From: Bacteroidota bacterium
GTDB taxonomy: Bacteria; Bacteroidota; Bacteroidia; Cytophagales; Cyclobacteriaceae
Direction: 5' to 3'
Assembly (NCBI GenBank): GCA_013285945.1
Contig: JABDGP010000004.1
Coordinates: forward strand, 1-64,000
Length of the DNA: 64,000 bases
The stretch's first letter is position 1, and every line of letters starts with the position of its first letter. A program made the translations under genes and the position numbers. Of this stretch, positions 55,076 through 62,271 are shown piece by piece. Under the pieces are notes generated by a model. The model worked only from the letters and a program-made list of their open reading frames with translations. It did no database searches and had not been told where the DNA came from.

Positions 55076-55242
55076 ATACCAAACATAGAGAGAATTGAAT
55101 TATAAAATAATTGAGTTGCTGGCAAAAAAGTACAGCATCGTAGAGAGCCATACATTATAAATTTACGCCAATAGCACTCATTTTCATTTTGAATTGAGCG
55201 GCCGTTGATCGTACTTAGTAGCTCATCAATGATGTTTTTTGT

Positions 55243-56772
55243 ATGTCTGTTTTAGCTCATCCCGGCAAATCCCTACGTGCAGTAATTGCAGCATCATCGG
55301 TAGGCACCCTTATCGAATGGTATGATTTTTACATTTTTGGAAGCTTGTCTACGGTTTTATCACAACAATTTTTTCCAAAAGGAAACCCAACAGCAGCTTT
55401 CCTGTCTACGCTTGCGTTTTTTGCAGCGGGCTTTGTAGTCAGGCCATTTGGCGCCTTGGTTTTTGGGAGGCTGGGCGACAAGGTAGGGCGTAAGCATACG
55501 TTTTTGGTTACACTAATTCTCATGGGTGGCTCTACATTTCTTATTGGGCTGGTGCCGGGTTACGGCACTATTGGTTTGTTTGCCCCGCTGATAGTTTTGC
55601 TGCTGCGATTTGTTCAGGGATTGGCATTGGGTGGTGAATATGGAGGGGCGGCCACGTATGTAGCTGAACATGCCCCAAATGATCAGCGCGGTTTTTATAC
55701 GAGTTTTATTCAAACTACTGCAACACTTGGGTTGTTTGTTTCACTCGGTGTGATATTGTCCGTGCGTCAATCTATGGAAGCGGATGCATTCAATACGTGG
55801 GGCTGGCGTATTCCTTTTTTAGCTTCCGCAATATTGGTCGCTATTTCGGTTTATATCCGGCTACGTATGGAAGAGTCTCCCTTGTTTGCAAAAATCAAGG
55901 CCGAGGGAAAACTTTCTAAAAATCCTATTAAGGAAAGTTTCGGAAAGAAAGAAAATCTAAAGCTGGTGCTGCTTGCATTGTTCGGTGCTGCGGCTGGCCA
56001 GGGAGTAGTTTGGTATACGGGGCAATTTTATGCGTTGTCATTTATACAGAAGACATGCAATATTGAATTTGTTCAGTCAAACTATATTATCGCTACTGCA
56101 TTGGCTGTAGGCACACCATTGTTTATTTTCTTTGGCTGGTGGAGCGACCGCGTTGGAAGAAAATACATAATGATGACAGGATTGATTCTTGGCGTTGTGT
56201 TGTATCGCCCGATCTACCAGAAAATGTATGCGCTGACTGACATCACAAAGAAGGCTGAGATAGAAAGCTCGCGGAGCATAGAACATCTAACCTCTTTCAC
56301 CAACTCAGGTGATACGGTTGTGACCACTTCGATGAAAAAACTCTTTTCAGATGCAACTGTTCAGGCAGAAATAAAGAAAAAGATTTCAGCTAAAGACCAT
56401 TCTTCCTCCGAAGAAACAAAAAAGGAAACAACACTGGCGGGCTCAAACTATTGGTGGATGGTAGGCTTGATTGCAATACAAGTAATTTTTGTAACGATGG
56501 TGTACGGGCCTATTGCAGCCTTTTTGGTGGAGTTATTCCCAACCAAAATAAGATATACATCGATGTCGCTGCCATATCATATCGGCAATGGAATTTTTGG
56601 CGGGCTCACTCCATTGATCGCAACTAGTCTTTATGAGTATAGTAAAACGGATTCCAACCCCTCGGGCGATCCAATTGCCGGGCTTTGGTACCCGATCATC
56701 GTGGCAGGAGTTTGTTTTGTCGTGGGAATGATATTTTTAAGTAATAGGAAACCAGTGGAAGTAACTGAATAA
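55243..56772 (+). CDS. MHS-family MFS transporter with long inter-helix insertion
   Basis: Inner-membrane transporter of 509 residues of the metabolite:H+ symporter branch (ProP, ShiA, KgtP relatives). The N-terminal hallmark SSVGTLIEWYDFYIFG, the loop GRLGDKVGRKHTFL and QGLALGGEYGGAATYVAEH are clear. Twelve TMs are expected. Between the helix ending LGVVLYRPIYQK and the next helix there is an unusual polar stretch of about 75 residues (rich in Lys, Ser, Thr) before NYWWMVGLIAIQVIFVTM, longer than the usual loop. The substrate could be an organic acid or osmolyte. It ends 28 bp before the lipoprotein gene, which may be cotranscribed. Confidence 0.88.
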   Translation: MSVLAHPGKSLRAVIAASSVGTLIEWYDFYIFGSLSTVLSQQFFPKGNPTAAFLSTLAFFAAGFVVRPFGALVFGRLGDKVGRKHTFLVTLILMGGSTFLIGLVPGYGTIGLFAPLIVLLLRFVQGLALGGEYGGAATYVAEHAPNDQRGFYTSFIQTTATLGLFVSLGVILSVRQSMEADAFNTWGWRIPFLASAILVAISVYIRLRMEESPLFAKIKAEGKLSKNPIKESFGKKENLKLVLLALFGAAAGQGVVWYTGQFYALSFIQKTCNIEFVQSNYIIATALAVGTPLFIFFGWWSDRVGRKYIMMTGLILGVVLYRPIYQKMYALTDITKKAEIESSRSIEHLTSFTNSGDTVVTTSMKKLFSDATVQAEIKKKISAKDHSSSEETKKETTLAGSNYWWMVGLIAIQVIFVTMVYGPIAAFLVELFPTKIRYTSMSLPYHIGNGIFGGLTPLIATSLYEYSKTDSNPSGDPIAGLWYPIIVAGVCFVVGMIFLSNRKPVEVTE

Positions 56773-56800
56773 TAACTGTGTTTATTTTAAACACTCGCTT

Positions 56801-57868
56801 ATGAAATCTAAGACCCAATTTGCCACATGCCTGTTATTATTTTTATTGCTGTCATGCAAAAAGGATAGTGTGACACCACCTCTTTCAGGAGTATTTGTTG
56901 GTGGTTATGAACTAAAGTCCAGCAGTGGCGCTGGTGGTTTTGGTGTCTCTTCGTACAATAACGCAAAATATTGGTCCAATAGTAAGGAAGTCAGTTCTTC
57001 GGAATCCTCAACAGCATTAGGATCTGCAGCTCAATCGGTCTTCGTTTATGGTTCAGATATATATACAGCAGGAAATGAACAAACTTCCAGTTTGAGTTCA
57101 AATGCTAAGTATTGGCAAAATGGTGTTGAGGTTAGCTTAACTACCGGAACTCATACCTCAACGGCGCAAGCAATTTATGTTGATGCTGCTGGTGTGTATG
57201 TAGCCGGCACAGAGAATGATGGACTCTATGGAGCTCCAGTTGCGAAGTATTGGAAAAATGGAACGGCAACAAGTATGACAGATGGCACCCTTTCGTCTAG
57301 TGCAGAATCAATATTTGTTTCCGGTAATGATGTTTATGTATCCGGGAACATCGAAACAATAAATGATTATATCATTGCTGCATATTGGAAAAACGGAGGC
57401 CTGGTGAATCTTGGTGTTGATGGGACTAACTCTGATGCGAAATCAATTTTTATTGCAGATGCTGAAGTTCATGCCGCCGGAATAGAACTTACAGCAGATC
57501 TTATGAGCTCCATTGCCACCTATTGGAAAGATGGTGTTAAGACAAGTCTCACTTCGGGTGCAACGGTGGCGGGTGCAACATCAGTTTTTGTTTCAGGATC
57601 GGATGTTTACGTAGCGGGATATGAAACAAATGCTGCAGGAAACCGGGTAGCTAAATATTGGAAAAATGGTGTCGAGGTTGTGCTTTCTGATGGAACACAC
57701 ACTGCAATGGCAAATTCAATTTTTGTTTCAGGTAGCGATGTGTACGTGGCTGGCCGTGAAATAAACTCTGCCTACATTGGAGTAGCTAAATATTGGAAAA
57801 ACGGGACTTCGATTAGCCTGACTGACGGGACTTTAGATGCCGCAGGCAATTCGATTTTTGTTAAATAA
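56801..57868 (+). CDS. lipoprotein with seven tandem ~45-50-residue repeats (probable beta-propeller)
   Basis: Exported lipoprotein of 355 residues with signal peptide and lipobox (LLLFLLLSCKKDS). The mature part consists of about seven repeats of 45-50 residues. Each has a strand F-V-x-G-x-D-V-Y-x-A-G, then x-A-K-Y-W-K-N-G, then S-L-T-D-G-T and an Ala/Ser-rich turn. Clean copies are VFVSGSDVYVAGYE with VAKYWKNGVEVVLSDGT, and IFVSGSDVYVAGRE with VAKYWKNGTSISLTDGT. The first blade lacks its start and the protein ends GNSIFVK, as in a closed seven-bladed propeller with a velcro strand. The function is unknown; surface binding is possible. It is followed by a strong bidirectional terminator. Confidence 0.82.
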   Translation: MKSKTQFATCLLLFLLLSCKKDSVTPPLSGVFVGGYELKSSSGAGGFGVSSYNNAKYWSNSKEVSSSESSTALGSAAQSVFVYGSDIYTAGNEQTSSLSSNAKYWQNGVEVSLTTGTHTSTAQAIYVDAAGVYVAGTENDGLYGAPVAKYWKNGTATSMTDGTLSSSAESIFVSGNDVYVSGNIETINDYIIAAYWKNGGLVNLGVDGTNSDAKSIFIADAEVHAAGIELTADLMSSIATYWKDGVKTSLTSGATVAGATSVFVSGSDVYVAGYETNAAGNRVAKYWKNGVEVVLSDGTHTAMANSIFVSGSDVYVAGREINSAYIGVAKYWKNGTSISLTDGTLDAAGNSIFVK

Positions 57869-57887
57869 AATATCCTTGAGTGGCAAA

Positions 57888-57919
57888 AAAGGCAACTATC
57901 CCTAAGAATAGTTGCCTTT
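57888..57919. terminator. bidirectional terminator between convergent genes
   Basis: AAAGGCAACTAT (57888-57899) and ATAGTTGCCTTT (57908-57919) form a perfect 12-bp stem with an 8-nt loop. The A run before and the T-rich end after make it usable from both sides, for the lipoprotein (+) and for the SPFH gene (-). Confidence 0.85.
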
Positions 57920-57930
57920 CTTACTTACGC

Positions 57931-59130
57931 CTAAGGCTTCTTATCGGGGTTAAGCAATTTTACTCCCAGAATACTTTCCAGTAATGAAGCATCTTTGTTT
58001 CCTCCACCGCCATTCATGTAAGTAGTAGGTAAAACAATTTTAGAGAGAGCTTCGGCTACACCAATTTTTGTGTCTTTATCAAATTGAGCGCGCTCCTGAG
58101 GAGTCAAGCCAGCAGTAACCAATCGGGTGTTTGCATATGCTTTTGCATCAGCATCTGTTTTTACTTTTTGGGAAGATAGCAACGCCGTCTGTGCTTCAAG
58201 AGCTGCTACCTCTTTCTCTTGCTGCGCCTGAGTTATGGCCTGAGCCTTGATTACTTCCTGTTCCCATTTCGCTTTTGCGGCCGCGGCTTTTCCTTGCAAT
58301 TCGGTAGTAATAGCATCTTGCTCTGCTTTTTTAGAATTGGCGATAGCCGTTTGCACTTGCATATAAGCTTGTTGCTGCACTTTGATTTGATTCTCTACAT
58401 CAGAGTCATAATCAATTGAATTCAAAGCCAAACCTTGCAAATCAACACCATAAATTTTTACACTTGATACTTCCTGTCGCATCGGCAAGCCTTTTTCATC
58501 CTGAACAATTTTAACAACAGTTATCGTTTTGTCGGTGTTCATTAAATCATCGTGAACTTTAATATCTTCTTGTTTGGTACGATAGACTCCGTTAATCGAT
58601 TGATCTTCGATATAGGAAAGCAAATCGTTTCTTTTTTCAGCCGACGATTCTTTTGATGACATCAATGGCCCCGTCATAAAGACCGCTTTGGTTACTACCT
58701 GACGGATCAATTGCTGCTCTATGGCATCTTGCGAACCAAAGTCGGTGTGAAGTTTTAATGTAGCTTTTTCATTCACCGGCATGTACCAGCGAACCGAACC
58801 TGAAATCTGAGCGTGACCCCCATCATTAAATCTAATTTTGATGGACTGATCTTCATTAACGTTATTTTTCCCTTCATCTTTTTTAATACTAAACCAAAAC
58901 TGGTTAGACTTTTTATAATGTGTGGCTGTCCCAAAATTTTGTAAAACCGGCCCTGGAGTAGAGTAAATTGAGATTTTACCAGAGAATGCACTTTGAATGA
59001 TAACGATCTCGGAGTTGTCTACATTCTCAATTAGTTTTCCCGAGAACAAAATGAAAATGAGCAAGAGAAACCCTAAACCGATCATAAGAATTTTCCTCGA
59101 ATTAAGTGAAGGAATAGTTACGCCTTGCAA
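57931..59130 (-). CDS. SPFH/prohibitin-like membrane protein
   Basis: Membrane-anchored SPFH protein of about 399 residues. One N-terminal TM (ILMIGLGFLLLIFILFSG) precedes the SPFH domain (about 40-200; VIIQSAFSGKISIYSTPGPV, then VRWYMPVNEKATLKLHTDFG). A long helical, Ala/Gln/Lys-rich coiled-coil follows (KKAEQDAITTELQGKAAAAK and onward), then a tail with GGGGNKDASLLESIL. Such proteins form ring-shaped membrane scaffolds. The start is TTG at 59130, which overlaps the end of the preceding small gene by 13 bp; an ATG at 59085 is the alternative. The NfeD protease in the window is 12 kb away. Confidence 0.85.
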   Translation of the reverse strand: MQGVTIPSLNSRKILMIGLGFLLLIFILFSGKLIENVDNSEIVIIQSAFSGKISIYSTPGPVLQNFGTATHYKKSNQFWFSIKKDEGKNNVNEDQSIKIRFNDGGHAQISGSVRWYMPVNEKATLKLHTDFGSQDAIEQQLIRQVVTKAVFMTGPLMSSKESSAEKRNDLLSYIEDQSINGVYRTKQEDIKVHDDLMNTDKTITVVKIVQDEKGLPMRQEVSSVKIYGVDLQGLALNSIDYDSDVENQIKVQQQAYMQVQTAIANSKKAEQDAITTELQGKAAAAKAKWEQEVIKAQAITQAQQEKEVAALEAQTALLSSQKVKTDADAKAYANTRLVTAGLTPQERAQFDKDTKIGVAEALSKIVLPTTYMNGGGGNKDASLLESILGVKLLNPDKKP

Positions 59131-59426
59131 TGGGTTACGCTATAGGGTGAAAATTTAGATTGTTTACTTGTTAAAGAATGTTCCGCCTCTTCGTTGAGTT
59201 GCCCACTAGATTTGGAGTCAGCATTTATATTGTCGTGCGTACTTTCCTCTTCAGCAATTTTTCTCTCTGCCTTAGGTAGCTCACCCTCGTAGCTGACAGA
59301 CTGCTCTTTCTTCTTTTTGCGGAAAGAATTGAGAAGAGGCTTCCCGGCAATTAGCGGGTAGAAAAACTCCGTGATCGAGATTAATACGATAGCTGGTAAT
59401 ACTAAGAATTCAAAAATTGCCCACAT
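59118..59426 (-). CDS. small single-TM membrane protein, probable SPFH partner
   Basis: Protein of about 102 residues from the ATG at 59426 (MWAIFEFLVLPAIVLISITEF); the frame extends to 59471 but that start removes the N-terminal position of the TM. One TM covers residues 2-22, followed by a short hydrophobic stretch (FFYPLIAGKPLLNSF), then a KKKK basic motif and an acidic, polar, low-complexity tail. It has no recognised family. It lies directly before the SPFH gene and overlaps its TTG start by 13 bp, so both are read together and the product could be an anchor or regulator of the SPFH complex. Confidence 0.65.
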   Translation of the reverse strand: MWAIFEFLVLPAIVLISITEFFYPLIAGKPLLNSFRKKKKEQSVSYEGELPKAERKIAEEESTHDNINADSKSSGQLNEEAEHSLTSKQSKFSPYSVTHCKA

Positions 59427-59558
59427 AGATTTTAGATTTAGGTGAAAGCGCCCAAAGTAGGACAATTCCACTGCGCCACTTATTCAAATGAGTAAACAGC
59501 TATTCTAATTTATTCATACCTTCAAATTCTTAGGAGTAAATAGTATTTTTAATCTGGC

Positions 59559-61871
59559 ATGGCAAAAAAATCAACGTGGACAACCATCGGCAAACGGAAG
59601 ATTGAGCTTTCCAATCTGGAGAAAGTCCTGTTCCCGGAAGATGGCGTAGTCAAAGCCGAAATAATAGAATACTATCTCAAGATTGCTCCCACATTATTAA
59701 CGCATGTAAAAGGCCGAGCACTTACGCTGATCCGTTTCCCCGATGGTGTAGGTGGCGAAATGTTTTACCAGAAGAATCGCCCCGAGTGGGCACCCGATTG
59801 GATTGAGTTTGAAGTTTTAGGTAAGGAAAAGAAGGATTATATCATCGCGACAGAGCCTGCATCATTGGTATGGCTTGCCAATCTTGCCGCACTCGAACTT
59901 CATCAGCTTCATAGCCGCAAACCCAATTATGAGTTTCCCGATTATATGGTCTTCGATCTTGATCCCCCCGAAGGCTATACGTTTTCAAAAATAACAGAGC
60001 TTGCTTTTGATTTGAAAACACACGTAGAAAGTTTTGGCTACACTGCTTTTGTGAAAACAACCGGAGGGAAAGGTGTTCATATCTGCTGCCCGCTTGAGCC
60101 GAAGGCAGATTTTCATGCCGTGTTTGAGGCAGCACAAATGATTGCTCAGCCTTTCGTTGATAAGAATACATCTACTACTACACTTCACATCAAAAAAGAA
60201 GCGCGCAAAGGAAGGGTGTTGATCGATATTTATCGTATTCGTTCCGGACAAAGCATTGTATCGCCATACAGTTTGCGCGGAAGAAACGGTGCCCCGGTTT
60301 CTATGCCGCTGTCGTGGGACGAACTTTCGAAATTAAAAGACCCGAAGGAATATAATATCAATAACGCGGTAGAAAAAGTATTGCGCGATGGCGATGCATG
60401 GGAAGGGATGGACGCTTATTCGGTAGAGATTCATACACAACGGAAGAAAGTTGTAGCGAAAGAATTGCCGGTTTCAAAGAAAAGAAAGACGCCTGAGCAA
60501 CTGGAGTCGTACGAGAAGAAGCGCGACTTCAAAAAGACTACTGAACCCAAACCTCAGATCGATATCAGCGGCGGAAATAATTTTGTAGTACACAGGCATC
60601 ATGCCACCAATTTGCATTATGATCTTAGGCTCGAACAAGATGGCGTGTTGAAATCGTGGGCTGTGCCACGCGGCCTGCCTCCGCATCCGGGTGTGAAGCG
60701 GCTGGCAGTGCAAACAGAAGACCACCCCATGAAGTATCTTACCTTCGATGGTAAAATCCCCAAAGGTCAATATGGTGGTGGCGACATGTGGATTTATGCA
60801 CTGGGAAAATACCAGATCACCAAAGACAAGAAAGACGGATTTTATTTTCGCCTTAGCAGCAAAGAAATTTCCGGCGAATACCGGATTTATAAAATCAAGA
60901 ACAAAGAGTTTTTGCTAGAGCGTGTGGACGAACCGCAATTCAATTATCTACACAGCGACATCGAGCCGATGCTTTCTGCCAGCGCCGACAAGCCTCCGCT
61001 CAACGATGACTATCTCTATGAAGTGAAGTGGGATGGCATCCGTGCGCTGGTATATCTTGAAGACGGACAGGTGCGCATCACCAGTCGCAACAAAAACAAT
61101 ATCACCAAACAGTTTCCCGAGTTGCTCGATGCAAAATCATTTCGTGCCAACTGCGGTGTGTTTGATGCCGAGATTGTTTGCCTCGACAAAACCGGCAAGC
61201 CTGAGTTTAAAAGAGTAATCAACCGCTTACAGACTTCCGGCGATTCTAATATTCAGAAGCTCAGCAAAACCAATCCGTCGTACTGTTACATCTTTGATTG
61301 CCTTTACCTTGATGGAAGAAGTTTGGTAAATGAGCCGCTTACAAAACGCAGAGAGTGGTTGAAAGATGCGGTGCACACCAACAAAGCCTATCGCATCAGC
61401 GACATAGAAGACGACGGCCAACTCTTGCTTGATGCAGCCCGTGCACATGCACTCGAAGGCATCATGGCCAAGCGCAAAGACAGCAAGTACCTGCCCGGCA
61501 AGCGCACCGATGCGTGGGTGAAAATAAAAATCCGCAACACGAGCGAGGTCGTGATCATCGGCTATAATCCCGGCAAGGGCAATCGCGCCAGCGCCTTTGG
61601 CGGACTGCATATAGCCGAGCGCGATGGCGATAACTTAACCTACCGCGGCAAGGTGGGTACCGGCTTTGACGATGCCACACTCAAAGAAATATTTGCCGAC
61701 ATCAAAAAACTGGAAGAGATAAAAAAGCCCATCCCTCAAAAAACACTGGACGACAAAACGAGCAAGTGGGTAGAGCCCAAACTGATTGCCGAAGTCACCT
61801 ACGCCTCACTCACCCCCGACAAAATCTTCCGCGAGCCTGTGTTTGTAAGGATGAGACCGGATTTGGGTTAA
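59559..61871 (+). CDS. ligD: DNA ligase D (polymerase-phosphoesterase-ligase fusion)
   Basis: Multifunctional NHEJ enzyme of 770 residues with the order Pol, PE, ligase, as in Mycobacterium and unlike Pseudomonas. Polymerase/primase: residues 1-300 with the metal pair D133-L-D135 (FDLDPPEGY), TTGGKGVHI and LIDIYRIRSGQS. 3'-phosphoesterase: from about 340, with FVVHRHHATNLHYDLRLE and GKIPKGQYGGG. Ligase: from about 475, catalytic lysine K490 in EVKWDGIR, then motif FDAEIVCLD and a C-terminal OB domain ending EVTYASLTPDKIFREP. All key residues are present. Its partner Ku is not adjacent. The 3' third uses noticeably more G/C-ending codons than its neighbours. Confidence 0.97.
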   Translation: MAKKSTWTTIGKRKIELSNLEKVLFPEDGVVKAEIIEYYLKIAPTLLTHVKGRALTLIRFPDGVGGEMFYQKNRPEWAPDWIEFEVLGKEKKDYIIATEPASLVWLANLAALELHQLHSRKPNYEFPDYMVFDLDPPEGYTFSKITELAFDLKTHVESFGYTAFVKTTGGKGVHICCPLEPKADFHAVFEAAQMIAQPFVDKNTSTTTLHIKKEARKGRVLIDIYRIRSGQSIVSPYSLRGRNGAPVSMPLSWDELSKLKDPKEYNINNAVEKVLRDGDAWEGMDAYSVEIHTQRKKVVAKELPVSKKRKTPEQLESYEKKRDFKKTTEPKPQIDISGGNNFVVHRHHATNLHYDLRLEQDGVLKSWAVPRGLPPHPGVKRLAVQTEDHPMKYLTFDGKIPKGQYGGGDMWIYALGKYQITKDKKDGFYFRLSSKEISGEYRIYKIKNKEFLLERVDEPQFNYLHSDIEPMLSASADKPPLNDDYLYEVKWDGIRALVYLEDGQVRITSRNKNNITKQFPELLDAKSFRANCGVFDAEIVCLDKTGKPEFKRVINRLQTSGDSNIQKLSKTNPSYCYIFDCLYLDGRSLVNEPLTKRREWLKDAVHTNKAYRISDIEDDGQLLLDAARAHALEGIMAKRKDSKYLPGKRTDAWVKIKIRNTSEVVIIGYNPGKGNRASAFGGLHIAERDGDNLTYRGKVGTGFDDATLKEIFADIKKLEEIKKPIPQKTLDDKTSKWVEPKLIAEVTYASLTPDKIFREPVFVRMRPDLG

Positions 61872-61879
61872 TGAAAAGT

Positions 61880-62004
61880 TTGGCGGCATGGCGCTGGTGA
61901 GACGCGCACACCGGACTTCCCAAGGATTCGGGATGCTGCAAATCCTCACGCCCATCATACCATCCCATCGCTGCGGTGGGCTTTCCGTTACCATCCCTTG
62001 CCGA
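61880..62004 (+). repeat. dispersed structured intergenic repeat, copy 2
   Basis: Second copy of the element at 34828-34960, in the same orientation, directly after the ligD stop. Shared blocks in order: TTGGCGGCAT, ACTTCCC..ATTCGGGATGCTGCAA, ATCCTCACGCCCAT versus GTCCTGCCATTACACAT, GGTGGGCTTTCCG and ATCCCTTGCCGA. Copy 2 has the hairpin CCCATCGC with GCGGTGGG (one T-G wobble) near 61963-61980. The large hairpin of copy 1 is replaced here by a shorter, different segment, so the middle varies while both ends are kept. Confidence 0.6.
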
Positions 62005-62075
62005 TTCCATCAAATTCCGTAAGATTTCTCTTCAACAATGCTCAAAACTGCCTTTTTGAGTTGATTTTGGACATT

Positions 62076-62170
62076 TAAAAGTTTCCCGATGTTCCAGAAA
62101 ATTTTCGATGGTTGAGAAAGTTTTCCCGGACGCTCAGAAATGTTTCAAAACGATTTTATAAGTTTCCCCT
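62076..62170 (+). repeat. degenerate tandem repeats with ~40-bp period
   Basis: AAAAGTTTCCCGATGTTCCA (62078 on) and GAAAGTTTTCCCGGACGCTC (62116 on) share an AAAGTTT-CCCG core with an AGAAA tail, and a third shorter AAGTTTCCCC occurs at 62160. Spacing is about 40 bp. The similarity is weak and could be chance in AT-rich sequence. Confidence 0.3.
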
Positions 62171-62271
62171 AACGTCGGGCGGAGTGGGACTATCCTTCCC
62201 AAGAAATCTCTTCGTAAAGTGTTATACAAACCAGACTTTCCATCCTAACTTATGGTGCCTTGACTCTAACT

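Larger units (their letters stand above)
61872..62271. other. 400-bp intergenic region with repeats and probable promoter
   Basis: This gap between ligD and the last kinase holds copy 2 of the dispersed repeat (61880-62004), a short inverted repeat CTCAAAA/TTTTGAG near 62041-62060, and a run of degenerate repeats (62076-62170). No ORF with a believable composition was found. The kinase promoter should be in the last 100 bp, but no clear TAnnTTTG word was seen. Confidence 0.6.

Noticed and set aside
55080-55087. TATGTTTG on the minus strand as promoter of the 7TM-DISM kinase
   Set aside because: An exact -7 match, but the transcript would begin at or inside the GTG start codon; the signal peptide requires that start, so the match is probably chance.
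57000-57868. Regular DNA repetition resembling a CRISPR or minisatellite
   Set aside because: It is the coding repeat of the propeller lipoprotein; the units are about 145 bp, in frame and diverged.
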